This document shows, in pieces, positions 26,361 through 34,192 of a stretch of DNA of 64,000 nucleotides (its first letter is position 1; each line of letters starts with the position of its first letter). The stretch is taken from positions 168,036 through 232,035 of the forward strand of contig NZ_JAAMPU010000103.1 of NCBI RefSeq assembly GCF_012911565.1, read 5' to 3'. The position numbers and the translations under genes were made by a program. Under the pieces are notes generated by a model. It worked only from the letters and a program-made list of their open reading frames with translations, did no database searches and was not told the origin of the DNA. This DNA is from Flavobacterium silvaticum (lineage in GTDB: Bacteria; Bacteroidota; Bacteroidia; Flavobacteriales; Flavobacteriaceae).

Positions 26361-27476
26361 ATGCTGAACATTATGACCACTGAATTCACTACCGCAAAGG
26401 AGCTTCACAAGATCGATCCTGTTTTCGGACAGGCATCATTCGACAACCACGAACAGATTGTTTTTTGCAACGACAAAGATACTGGATTAAAAGCAATAAT
26501 CGGTATTCATAACACCGTGCTCGGACCAGCTTTGGGCGGCACGCGTATGTGGAAATACGACAACGAGTGGGAAGCTTTGAACGACGTTTTGCGCCTTTCA
26601 AGAGGAATGACATACAAGTCTGCGATTTCCGGTTTGAACCTTGGAGGAGGAAAAGCAGTCATCATCGGAAACGCGAAAACGGATAAGACGCCGGAAATGA
26701 TCACCGAATTCGGTAAATACATCCACTCTTTGAGCGGAAAATACATTACGGCTGAAGACGTTGGAACTACAACGCCTGACATGGACCTGATTCGTGAAGT
26801 GACGCCATATGTAACCGGTATCTCTGAATCAAAAGGCGGATCCGGAAATCCTTCGCCCGTGACGGCTTATGGCGTTTATATGGGAATGAAGGCTGCTGCG
26901 AAGTATAAATTCGGATCTGAAAACCTCGGAGGCAAACGCGTCCTGGTACAAGGAACCGGACATGTTGGGGAAACGCTTGTGGATTATCTGACAAAAGAAG
27001 GTGCCATCGTAACCATCACAGACATCAGCGAATCACGCATGGAAGAAGTCGCCAAGAAATACAATGCGGCTATTTTCTCCGGTTCGGATTTATATGAGTT
27101 CGATTGTGATATCTACGCGCCTTGTGCACTTGGAGCGACGATCAACGATGATACGGTTTACAGGATTCAGGCCGGTGTCATTGCCGGAGCGGCGAACAAT
27201 CAGCTGGCGAACGAACGCATACACGGTGGAATACTCCAACAAAGAGGCATCGCTTATGCACCTGACTTTTTGATCAACGCCGGCGGAATCATCAATGTGT
27301 ACGGTGAAATCGTCAATTACGGGAAAGAAGAAGCGCTGCGTCGTACAGAAAATATCTACAATACGACTCTTGAAATCTTCAATCTTTCCGAGGCGCGCAA
27401 CCTGACTCCATATCAGGCAGCCATGGCAATTGCGGAAAAACGCATAGCCGAACGCAAACTGGAGTATTCCAAGTAA
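26361..27476 (+). CDS. ldh: Leucine (branched-chain amino acid) dehydrogenase
   Basis: A 371-residue Glu/Leu/Phe/Val dehydrogenase family enzyme that reversibly deaminates leucine, valine and isoleucine with NAD. The N-terminal substrate domain has GPALGGTRMW, the catalytic Lys in SGLNLGGGKAVI and YITAEDVGTTTPDMD; the NAD-binding Rossmann motif is VLVQGTGHVGETLVDYL. ANNQLAN and FLINAGGIINVYGE are also conserved. The ATG at 26361 and another at 26373 (MTTEFTT) are both possible. It is divergent from the ABC gene and followed by nusB, an arrangement I recall from other flavobacteria. Confidence 0.92.
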   Translation: MLNIMTTEFTTAKELHKIDPVFGQASFDNHEQIVFCNDKDTGLKAIIGIHNTVLGPALGGTRMWKYDNEWEALNDVLRLSRGMTYKSAISGLNLGGGKAVIIGNAKTDKTPEMITEFGKYIHSLSGKYITAEDVGTTTPDMDLIREVTPYVTGISESKGGSGNPSPVTAYGVYMGMKAAAKYKFGSENLGGKRVLVQGTGHVGETLVDYLTKEGAIVTITDISESRMEEVAKKYNAAIFSGSDLYEFDCDIYAPCALGATINDDTVYRIQAGVIAGAANNQLANERIHGGILQQRGIAYAPDFLINAGGIINVYGEIVNYGKEEALRRTENIYNTTLEIFNLSEARNLTPYQAAMAIAEKRIAERKLEYSK

Positions 27477-27532
27477 GGCAAAAGGGCATAGGTTACCATT
27501 GTGTAAAGCCTATACCATTTAAAATAAAAATG

Positions 27533-27540
27533 TATTTTTG
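27533..27540 (+). promoter_or_regulatory. -7 promoter element of the nusB operon
   Basis: TATTTTTG fits TAnnTTTG. It lies 49 bases before the nusB GTG and directly upstream of the leader hairpin at 27543-27567. Confidence 0.55.
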
Positions 27541-27542
27541 CA

Positions 27543-27567
27543 GGGCGGAAGCGACTAACTTCCGCCC
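27543..27567 (+). promoter_or_regulatory. Hairpin in the nusB leader
   Basis: Perfect 9-base arms GGGCGGAAG (27543-27551) and CTTCCGCCC (27559-27567) with a 7-base loop. It begins 3 bases after the -7 box, so it would be at the very 5' end of the nusB transcript. No T-run follows, so it is not a standard terminator. It may stabilise the mRNA or serve in control. Confidence 0.5.
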
Positions 27568-27588
27568 TAATTATATAAGTTCTTTAGA

Positions 27589-28527
27589 GTGCTAAACAGA
27601 AGACATATCCGGATCAAGGTGATGCAATCGATTTACGCGATGCACCAGAATTCATCTGACGATCTCATCAAAGAGGAAAAATTCCTGTTGCAAAGCCTTG
27701 ACAACATCCAGGATCTTTACCTGATCATGTTGTCTACGCTGACAGAAATGCGACAAAAGGAAATGGATTTCATAGAAAAATCCAGGAACAAACACCTGAG
27801 CACGCCCGAAGAGCGCAATCCAAATCTCAAGTTCGTAAACAACCGTCTGCTTCAGTTGCTTGATAACGATCAGAAATTTTCAGATGCACTTGAAAACCGC
27901 AAAATAAACAACTGGAGGCTCAACGATGATTACATCCTGATTTTGCTCAAAGCGGTAAAGGAAAGTGATCTGTATGCCAATTATATGACATCTTCCGTTT
28001 CCGATTTCGCTTCGGATACACAATTCATCCATGATTTGTTCACGCAGGTTATCGTCCCGAATGAAAAGTTGTATGATTATCTCGAAGACTACAAACTTAC
28101 CTGGGTTGATGACATTCCTGTTGTAAATACGCAAATCGCCCGTCAGCTTAAAATGCTTCAGGAGAACGAAAACTTCGTGATTCCTCAATTGTATAAAGAT
28201 GAGGAAGATAAGGATTTCGCCATCCAACTGTTGCGCAGGACAGCCCTTAACGAAGAGACGCTGGCAAAGGAATTCGAAGACAAAACCCCGAATTGGGATA
28301 CGGAACGGATTGCCGAAATAGACACCATAATCCTTAAGATGGCTATTTGCGAGTTCCAGAAATTTCCGTCGATTCCTGTAAAAGTTACCATCAACGAGTA
28401 CCTTGAAATCGCAAAGGAATATTCGACTTCAAAGAGCAGTATCTTTATAAATGGAATCCTGGATAATCTCGTCAAAGAATACCAGACAAATAACAAACTA
28501 AACAAAACAGGCCGCGGCCTGATGTAA
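27589..28527 (+). CDS. nusB: Transcription antitermination protein NusB, long flavobacterial form
   Basis: A 312-residue NusB. It starts at a GTG (27589) with MLNRRHIRIKVMQSIYAMHQ, the family N-terminus, and ends with DTIILKMAICEFQKFPSIPV and KVTINEYLEIAKEYSTSKSS, the C-terminal NusB core. Between these lies an extra helical region of about 150 residues, so it is about twice the usual length; long forms occur in Bacteroidota. NusB with NusE binds boxA RNA and prevents termination in rRNA operons. It heads an operon with the DUF1573 gene (4-base gap) and yajC. Confidence 0.9.
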   Translation: MLNRRHIRIKVMQSIYAMHQNSSDDLIKEEKFLLQSLDNIQDLYLIMLSTLTEMRQKEMDFIEKSRNKHLSTPEERNPNLKFVNNRLLQLLDNDQKFSDALENRKINNWRLNDDYILILLKAVKESDLYANYMTSSVSDFASDTQFIHDLFTQVIVPNEKLYDYLEDYKLTWVDDIPVVNTQIARQLKMLQENENFVIPQLYKDEEDKDFAIQLLRRTALNEETLAKEFEDKTPNWDTERIAEIDTIILKMAICEFQKFPSIPVKVTINEYLEIAKEYSTSKSSIFINGILDNLVKEYQTNNKLNKTGRGLM

Positions 28528-28531
28528 TCCT

Positions 28532-29023
28532 ATGAAAAAACAGCTTATTTGCGCATTGGCGGTAAGTTTTGCATTGTGCGTGAGTTCCTGTAAGAAGGAA
28601 GAAGTAACCATCAAAGTCGATCCGAACGGTAAAGTGATCTCAGGAACAGGTCTTCCGTTGCCACCAGGTTCAAGACCGGATCGTGAAATTCCAAAAGATG
28701 GTAAATACCCAAAAATCACATTTGAAAGACTGGAGCATGATTTCGGGACCATCAATCAAGGTGATGTGGTTAGTACGACTTTTAAATTCACGAATTCAGG
28801 CGAAGCAGATCTTGTGATACAGGAAGCACACGGTTCATGCGGCTGTACGGTTCCGGAATTTCCTAAAGAGCCTATCCATCCCGGAGCTTCGGCAGAAATA
28901 AAAGTATCTTTCAATTCTGCAGGCAAACACGGAAAACAATCCAAAACCGTCACCTTAAGCACCAACACTAAATCCGGTCAGGACGTAGTAACCATCACCT
29001 CAAACGTAGAAGAAAAGAAATAA
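28532..29023 (+). CDS. DUF1573 lipoprotein
   Basis: A 163-residue lipoprotein (lipobox VSSC, Cys about residue 20) with one DUF1573 beta-sandwich: ITFERLEHDFGTINQGD, TTFKFTNSGEADLVI, AHGSCGCTVPEFPKEPI and PGASAEIKVSFNS. The family is ASH/MSP-like and very common in Bacteroidota, with no assigned biochemical role. It is the middle gene of nusB - DUF1573 - yajC, with gaps of 4 and 1 bases. Confidence 0.9.
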   Translation: MKKQLICALAVSFALCVSSCKKEEVTIKVDPNGKVISGTGLPLPPGSRPDREIPKDGKYPKITFERLEHDFGTINQGDVVSTTFKFTNSGEADLVIQEAHGSCGCTVPEFPKEPIHPGASAEIKVSFNSAGKHGKQSKTVTLSTNTKSGQDVVTITSNVEEKK

Positions 29024-29024
29024 T

Positions 29025-29318
29025 ATGGAATCTTTATTGAACAGTCAATTGCCCTTTATTTTAATGATCATAGTGGTCATGTATTTTTTCATGATCCGTC
29101 CGCAGCAAACCCGTGCCAAGAAGGAGCGCGCTTTTGAAAGCGGTCTTAAAGTGGGCGACAAAATCATCACAAAAGGCGGACTTCACGGACGCGTATCGGA
29201 ACTCGCTGAAAAAACAGTCGTCATCGAAACCATGTCCGGAAAACTAAAGATGGAACGTTCGGCCATATCCATGGAAATGAGCGCCGCTTTAAATGCACCG
29301 GTAATCGAAAAGAAATAG
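29025..29318 (+). CDS. yajC: Preprotein translocase accessory subunit YajC
   Basis: A 97-residue protein with a single N-terminal membrane helix (LPFILMIIVVMYFFMIRPQQ) followed by the conserved cytosolic stretch ERAFESGLKVGDKIITKGGL and HGRVSEL. YajC associates with SecDF and SecYEG at the inner membrane. It is the third gene of the nusB operon and is followed by a terminator. Confidence 0.94.
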   Translation: MESLLNSQLPFILMIIVVMYFFMIRPQQTRAKKERAFESGLKVGDKIITKGGLHGRVSELAEKTVVIETMSGKLKMERSAISMEMSAALNAPVIEKK

Positions 29319-29340
29319 TTTTATCTATCACAGATATGAG

Positions 29341-29366
29341 AGCCTTGCAACAGCAGGGCTTTTTTA
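29341..29366 (+). terminator. Rho-independent terminator after yajC
   Basis: AGCCTTGC and GCAGGGCT arms (one mismatch), loop AACA, followed by TTTTTTATTT. Confidence 0.7.
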
Positions 29367-29472
29367 TTTGTTCCGATTGTAAACGATTGTTTGGAACGAA
29401 TTTTTACAGATACAATTTTAACTTTTTCGGCAGAAAAACTACAGTTGGGGTAATTGATTTTTCATTACAATA

Positions 29473-29520
29473 GACCTTCCAGGTTTATAAACCTTCCGGG
29501 TTTAATAAACCTGGAAGGTC
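29473..29520. repeat. Large nested palindrome between yajC and YdeI genes
   Basis: Perfect 16-base arms GACCTTCCAGGTTTAT (29473-29488) and ATAAACCTGGAAGGTC (29505-29520). The 16-base loop itself contains AAACC and GGTTT arms around TTCCG. It lies in a 258-base intergenic stretch with no gene between the yajC terminator and a convergent gene. It resembles the ACCTTCCAGGTTT-type intergenic palindromes that I recall as frequent in flavobacterial genomes. Confidence 0.7.
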
Positions 29521-29576
29521 TTCAATAAGTTTAGTTTGGAGTTCTCTAAACTCTTAACGCACTTACGCTCCGAATG

Positions 29577-30164
29577 TCATTTCCGATATTTATCATTCAA
29601 TCCAATACCATCGCGTATCATCAAGCTAATTTTTTCCAACCGCTGAACCTTCGTTTCCTCGCGTTTAGCCGAATCGACATATTCAATAAATTCCCGCTGT
29701 TTAAAAGGAGTAAATTTTTCAAAAGCAATCTTCAGTTCCGAATCTGAATCCAATGCTTTCTGGATCAACTCCGGAATTATGGTTTGTTTCTTTTCGGGTT
29801 TGATCGAAAGGCCGGCTTTTTCATTCTCGATCGCTTCAACCAGGTAATCATAGATCAGTTTTTCGTCTGACCGTATCTCTTCCATATTTTTGTAGCGCAA
29901 TTGCCTAAGTCCTTTGGTCACGCCTTCATTCGCATTGACTAGCTTGCCGGCTTCATCTTTTAAAAAAACGCCATTCCAGAACCAAATGGCAAAATGTTCT
30001 TTAAAACCGCCAATCCCAGCTACATTTTTTCCGCCAACCGTAAAAATAGGCGCGCCCCATTTTGTCATTTCGACCAGTTCGGTTTTTACGACGATAGACT
30101 TGACCAAATCGATGGCTTCCGCCCATTGGCCCGTCTTATCCCAGACTTTCGCAGGTTTTTCCAT
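29577..30164 (-). CDS. YdeI/OmpD-associated family protein with DUF1801-type N-terminus
   Basis: About 195 residues. The N-terminal half (TELVEMTKWGAPIFTVGGKN, FKEHFAIWFWNGVFLKD) is a DUF1801/YdhG-like fold, and the C-terminal half (LKIAFEKFTPFKQREFIEYV, AKREETKVQRLEKI) is the YdeI/OmdA Bacteroidota family pattern. No catalytic function is established. I chose the ATG at 30164 because the longer frame to 30218 crosses the terminator of pepT. A smaller DUF1801 protein is encoded at 32574-32957. Confidence 0.82.
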   Translation of the reverse strand: MEKPAKVWDKTGQWAEAIDLVKSIVVKTELVEMTKWGAPIFTVGGKNVAGIGGFKEHFAIWFWNGVFLKDEAGKLVNANEGVTKGLRQLRYKNMEEIRSDEKLIYDYLVEAIENEKAGLSIKPEKKQTIIPELIQKALDSDSELKIAFEKFTPFKQREFIEYVDSAKREETKVQRLEKISLMIRDGIGLNDKYRK

Positions 30165-30198
30165 TTTCGGCTTTTTTTCAAATGTACAAATCACCAAA

Positions 30199-30230
30199 AT
30201 AAAAAAGCCATCACTCAAGGTAATGGCTTT
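30199..30230 (-). terminator. Rho-independent terminator of pepT
   Basis: On the minus strand AAAGCCAT and ATGGCTTT arms are followed by TTTTTATTTT. It lies 20 bases after the pepT stop. Confidence 0.75.
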
Positions 30231-30249
30231 GAACTATATCGGTTCAAAT

Positions 30250-31530
30250 TTATTTTTTGGATTTGCCCGTTTTTTTAGATTTTGCTTTTGAAGCGTCGAT
30301 TGCCGTAAGCTCTGCAATACGAACAATAACATCAACCGCTTTCTGGATACTTTCAACCGGAACATATTCGTACTTGCCGTGAAAGTTGTGTCCGCCGGCG
30401 AATATATTCGGGCACGGAAGTCCCATGTACGACAAGCGGCTACCGTCCGTTCCACCACGAATCGGTTTTATGATTGGCTTTATGCCCAGATCTTTCATCG
30501 CTTTTTCGGCCGTCTTTACAATGTGCATCACAGGTTCTACTTTTTCGCGCATGTTGTAGTACTGGTCGGTCATTTCAAGCGTTGCGATATCGCCTCCGAA
30601 TTGCTTCTTATATGCTTTGTTGATTTTAGAAACGACTTTCTTCACATGTTTTTTGCGCTTCTTGAATTCCTTCATGCTGTGGTCGCGGATAATGAGCTGG
30701 ACCGTACTGTCTTCGATAGATCCAGTCAATCCGGTGACATGGTAGAATCCGTCGTAACCTTTTGTTTCCTGAGGAATTTCTTTCTTCGGAAGCGCATTGA
30801 TGAATTCATTTGCAAGAAGCATCGAATTGATCATCTTTCCTTTAGCGTAACCCGGATGCACGCTTGTTCCCTTGAACGAAACCTTGGCTCCGGCCGCATT
30901 GAAGTTCTCATATTCGAGTTCGCCAATCTGGCTTCCGTCCATCGTATAGGCCCATTTTGCCCCGAATTTTTTTACGTCGAAATGATCGGCACCACGGCCT
31001 ATTTCTTCATCTGGCGTAAAGCAAACGCGGATTTTTCCGTGCTTTATCTGAGGATTCTGAATCAGATATTCCATCGCCGAAACAATTTCCGTGATCCCGG
31101 CTTTGTCATCGGCACCGAGTAGCGTAGTTCCATCCGTAGTAATCAGCGTCTGTCCTTTATACTGCAACAAATCTTTGAAATACGAAGGTGAAAGAACGAT
31201 GTTTTCCTTTTCATTCAGGACAATATCGCCACCGTCATAATTTGGAATGACCTGAGGTTTTACGTTGGCCCCGCTAAAATCCGGTGATGTATCGAAATGG
31301 GAGACAAAACCGATTACCGGAACTTCATGATCGACAGTCGAAGGCAAAGTTCCCATGACATATCCGTTGTGGTCAATGGTCACTTCGGTAAGTCCGATTT
31401 TGGTCAGTTCCTGGAAAAGCATTTCGGCCAGGACCATTTGTTTTGCGGTAGAAGGTGTGGTTGCTGATTCCGGATCTGATTCCGTGTCTACGGTAACGTA
31501 ACTGATGAATCGGTCAATAAGATGTTGCAT
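30250..31530 (-). CDS. pepT: Peptidase T (tripeptide aminopeptidase, M20)
   Basis: A 426-residue dinuclear zinc peptidase that removes the N-terminal residue of tripeptides in the cytosol. The first zinc motif is [14 protein letters not shown] (His78, Asp80), followed by [13 protein letters not shown] with a bridging Asp and [12 protein letters not shown] with the catalytic and ligand Glu residues. [20 protein letters not shown] and [13 protein letters not shown] complete the site. The C-terminus has a lysine-rich extension ([10 protein letters not shown]) beyond the normal end. It appears monocistronic with a strong terminator. Confidence 0.94.
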   Translation of the reverse strand: MQHLIDRFISYVTVDTESDPESATTPSTAKQMVLAEMLFQELTKIGLTEVTIDHNGYVMGTLPSTVDHEVPVIGFVSHFDTSPDFSGANVKPQVIPNYDGGDIVLNEKENIVLSPSYFKDLLQYKGQTLITTDGTTLLGADDKAGITEIVSAMEYLIQNPQIKHGKIRVCFTPDEEIGRGADHFDVKKFGAKWAYTMDGSQIGELEYENFNAAGAKVSFKGTSVHPGYAKGKMINSMLLANEFINALPKKEIPQETKGYDGFYHVTGLTGSIEDSTVQLIIRDHSMKEFKKRKKHVKKVVSKINKAYKKQFGGDIATLEMTDQYYNMREKVEPVMHIVKTAEKAMKDLGIKPIIKPIRGGTDGSRLSYMGLPCPNIFAGGHNFHGKYEYVPVESIQKAVDVIVRIAELTAIDASKAKSKKTGKSKK

Positions 31531-31598
31531 TTAGTTGGAAATTTTTTTGCAAAGTTAGCTAATTGATCAGCGTTCCAATGTTAAGTTTTTTCACACGA

Positions 31599-31817
31599 TC
31601 AGTCGCGCTTTCCCTTGAAATAAGCCACAATCGACATGGCATGTCCGTGACCCAGATCAAAATCTTCCTTTAACCAGTTGATAATTTCCGTGGCCTTGGT
31701 TTGGGGATTCAGTTTGCCGTCGATGACAAAACCTTTTTGGGTTGCCAGTTGTTGTAATTCATCAGGGGTTTTACCTGTTTTTGCCTGGACGTTATCCAGA
31801 TAGGCCTGAAATGACAT
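31599..31817 (-). CDS. DUF4287 small protein
   Basis: A 72-residue soluble protein: MSFQAYLDNVQAKTGKTPDE, then ATEIINWLKEDFDLGHGHAM and IVAYFKG. This is the DUF4287 family, often found alone or fused with DUF5655-type domains and of unknown role. The start is clear. It stands alone between pepT and a divergent membrane-protein gene. Confidence 0.85.
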   Translation of the reverse strand: MSFQAYLDNVQAKTGKTPDELQQLATQKGFVIDGKLNPQTKATEIINWLKEDFDLGHGHAMSIVAYFKGKRD

Positions 31818-31909
31818 ACTACTTTATTTGTGTTAAATCAAATTTATGGTTTTTGCCTGATTCTTTTTGACATTGAAATTTTAGTAATTTAGGAATCCAA
31901 TATTTAGTT

Positions 31910-32584
31910 ATGGAATCGACCCGATTGCCTGCAGACGGCGGAATGCTCTACACCGAAACCAATCTCGACCGGCTGTTTCCCGAACCACTTAATTTCATCA
32001 GTTCATTACTGTTTTTAGGAATCGCCTGCTTTTGGTTGTGGAAACTCAGAGACGATTATCCCAAGTATCCGTTCCTGTTGTATTGTGCCTTATTGCTTCT
32101 TGTAGGCGCGATTGGAGGTGGCGTTTATCACGGATTTCGTTTGTGGCGTCCGTTTATCATGATGGATTGGCTGCCTATTATGCTGCTTTGTATCAGCGCC
32201 GCGATCCATTTCCTGATTCGGGTCAGCCGATGGTATATTGCCATTGGAATCGTTTCGGTTTATATAGCGTTTACGTTCTGGATGCGCTCCCATTTGGATT
32301 CCGTGACGAACATCCAATTCTGGATCAACCTGAATTATACGCTGATGGCGCTATTGGTCGTCGTTCCGGTATTTTGGTTCCTGGCGACACATTCTTTTCG
32401 TTTCGGGCAGTATGTCTTGCTTGCGTTATTGTGCTTTTCTGTGGCTATTATTTTCCGGATTGCGGACGGATGGAACTGGCTCAGCAGCGGAACTCATTTT
32501 TTATGGCATACGTTCGGGGCTTTTGCGACGGCGCTGATGCTTCAGTTTCTGTATAAAGTACGTTCGGCCGAAATCACTTCCTGA
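31910..32584 (+). CDS. Seven-helix membrane protein of the CREST/ceramidase superfamily type
   Basis: A 224-residue protein with about seven hydrophobic helices. Three spaced motifs match the CREST hydrolase superfamily (alkaline ceramidase, PAQR, Per1): His74 in GGGVYHGFRLW, Asp86 in IMMDWLPI, and an HxxxH pair near the C-terminus in GTHFLWHTFGAFA. In that superfamily these residues bind a catalytic zinc, and a Ser near the first His is usual; here a Gly/Tyr stretch replaces it. It might hydrolyse a lipid amide or act in membrane signalling. Its last 11 bases overlap the convergent DUF1801 gene. Confidence 0.65.
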   Translation: MESTRLPADGGMLYTETNLDRLFPEPLNFISSLLFLGIACFWLWKLRDDYPKYPFLLYCALLLLVGAIGGGVYHGFRLWRPFIMMDWLPIMLLCISAAIHFLIRVSRWYIAIGIVSVYIAFTFWMRSHLDSVTNIQFWINLNYTLMALLVVVPVFWFLATHSFRFGQYVLLALLCFSVAIIFRIADGWNWLSSGTHFLWHTFGAFATALMLQFLYKVRSAEITS

Positions 32585-32957
32585 GCTTTTTGGCTTCTGC
32601 CTTCGCGTCATTTTCCCTGACACGGAATGCAACTATGCGTTTTATCAATTCCAACGGCATTTGTTCAGCAATCGGAAATTGTATTGAACCTTTTCCCGTT
32701 TTGTATTTTGACAGTTCTTTTTTGAAGGATTCATTTCCGTTTGGTGTTGCGTAAAACCCAATGTGTTTTGCGTAAGCAGCGTAATACACAAGGTTTCCTT
32801 TGTAGACGAAAGCCGGCATTCCGTAGCTGATTTTTTCGGTGGCATCAGGTGCAGCCGATTGTATGGTTTTTCGAACGGCCAAAAGGATATCTTTTGTAAC
32901 GGCATCGAACGAATCGATGTATTCCTCTACAGATTCTGGTTTGGCTTCTTGCATCAT
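32574..32957 (-). CDS. DUF1801 (YdhG/frataxin-like) protein
   Basis: A 127-residue protein with the DUF1801 pattern: VEEYIDSFDAVTKDILLAVR, APDATEKISYGMPAFVYKGN, LVYYAAYAKHIGFYATP and QFPIAEQMPLELIKRIVAFR. The related Bacillus YdhG (Fra) is an iron chaperone, but most members are uncharacterised. It overlaps the convergent membrane-protein gene by 11 bases at the 3' ends. Confidence 0.85.
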   Translation of the reverse strand: MMQEAKPESVEEYIDSFDAVTKDILLAVRKTIQSAAPDATEKISYGMPAFVYKGNLVYYAAYAKHIGFYATPNGNESFKKELSKYKTGKGSIQFPIAEQMPLELIKRIVAFRVRENDAKAEAKKLRK

Positions 32958-33026
32958 AATAGCCGTATTTTGAAATAATTGGACTAAATTTAAGGAAAGA
33001 TCAGTAATTAATCTTAAAGAAGACCT

Positions 33027-33671
33027 ATGTCAGACGCTAACACTTTTGAAAAAAACGCATGGCTGTTGCCTCTTGTTCTTCTGATTGGCCTTGTTGGTTT
33101 GTCAGTTTGGTTTTTCAACAGAAATGTCGAAGTACGTGAACCGGTCAGTTTTACCGATACCATTTCTACAGTAATCACTGCAGTTTCACCAGAGTCTAAA
33201 CCAGATACACTGCGTAAAACGGTAGTATTGCCGGACGGTTCGAGCTTGCCTTTCAGTAAAGGGACCATGGAATTCAAATTGGTCGAATTCCTCAATGATA
33301 ACAGCCGGGCTGCTGGTAAAGATGTGTGGTTTGATTTCGACGATGTTAATTTTGATCTGAACAGTTCCAATATTACCACTGAAAGTCAAACACAACTATT
33401 GAATATTGCCACCATATTCAAACAGTATCCAAAGCTAAAAGCCAAAGTTGGAGGTTACACAGATAAATCCGCAAACGAGCCAGCAAATGTGAAGTTGTCC
33501 CAGGAACGAGCCGACGCCTTGCAAAAAGCCTTGCTGGCATTTGGTGTGAGTGACATTCAGTTAGCTGGTGCCGAAGGATACGGATCTCAATTTGCAAGTG
33601 TGCCGGCTACAGCATCAGAGGAAGAAAGACGTCCCGACCGTAGAATGTCGCTCGGCATAAGGGAGAAATGA
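33027..33671 (+). CDS. OmpA-family protein with N-terminal membrane anchor
   Basis: A 214-residue protein with an uncleaved-type N-terminal helix (AWLLPLVLLIGLVGLSVWFF), a linker and a C-terminal OmpA domain: FDDVNFDLNSSNITTESQTQ, LKAKVGGYTDKSANEPANVK, LSQERADALQKALLAFGV and ERRPDRRMSLGIREK. The domain binds diaminopimelate in peptidoglycan, so the protein would link the membrane to the wall. Followed by a bidirectional terminator. The first 25 residues are hydrophilic enough to suggest a cytosolic N-terminus. Confidence 0.88.
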   Translation: MSDANTFEKNAWLLPLVLLIGLVGLSVWFFNRNVEVREPVSFTDTISTVITAVSPESKPDTLRKTVVLPDGSSLPFSKGTMEFKLVEFLNDNSRAAGKDVWFDFDDVNFDLNSSNITTESQTQLLNIATIFKQYPKLKAKVGGYTDKSANEPANVKLSQERADALQKALLAFGVSDIQLAGAEGYGSQFASVPATASEEERRPDRRMSLGIREK

Positions 33672-33690
33672 TGCTAATCTGGAAAAATAA

Positions 33691-33717
33691 AAAAGCCGTT
33701 CTTAAAGGACGGCTTTT
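33691..33717. terminator. Bidirectional terminator between OmpA-family gene and convergent gene
   Basis: AAAAGCCGT (33691-33699) and ACGGCTTTT (33709-33717) with a 9-base loop, flanked by A and T runs. Confidence 0.75.
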
Positions 33718-33739
33718 CGTTTTATATAAGTTGGAAAGG

Positions 33740-34096
33740 TTATGATGTAATTTCCAATTCAAGTTCATCAATGTCGCGAAGTGTTTCGGTTGAATTCTTT
33801 TGCTGATAACGTTTCAGTGTGTAAAGTGCTTCCACGCCATTCCAGGCATTACGGTTGATTTTTGAGATTTTTTTGGTGAAGGCTTCGAGCTTTACTGCAT
33901 CTTTAGAGTCGAGTTTCGGCTTTAGCTCGTTTACGAATTGTTCAAATTCAGGAACAACACCAGACGTTTCATCGTAATCACTTTTAAGATCCTCAAACGA
34001 ATCGTTTATGTCTTTACTCAGGTCGTTCGAATAATATTCACTCGTTCGTCTGATTTCTTTCAAAATCTTCCTGATGTTTACGCCAAATAGTCCCAT
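33740..34096 (-). CDS. Uncharacterised helical protein
   Basis: A 118-residue cytosolic protein, predicted almost entirely helical and acidic: ILKEIRRTSEYYSNDLSKDI, VPEFEQFVNELKPKLDSKDA and NAWNGVEALYTLKRYQQKNS. No domain recognised and no signal or membrane segment. It precedes the EmrB-type gene's stop region but is not clearly linked to it; the gap of about 96 bases contains no terminator that I can see. Confidence 0.65.
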   Translation of the reverse strand: MGLFGVNIRKILKEIRRTSEYYSNDLSKDINDSFEDLKSDYDETSGVVPEFEQFVNELKPKLDSKDAVKLEAFTKKISKINRNAWNGVEALYTLKRYQQKNSTETLRDIDELELEITS

Positions 34097-34192
34097 TCTG
34101 TAGTTTTTAGAGGTTAACTAAAACGAAATCAGTCAAATATAACAATAAAATAATTTAAAGTTAATCAAGCCGAATATTTTTTTTAACCTTCA

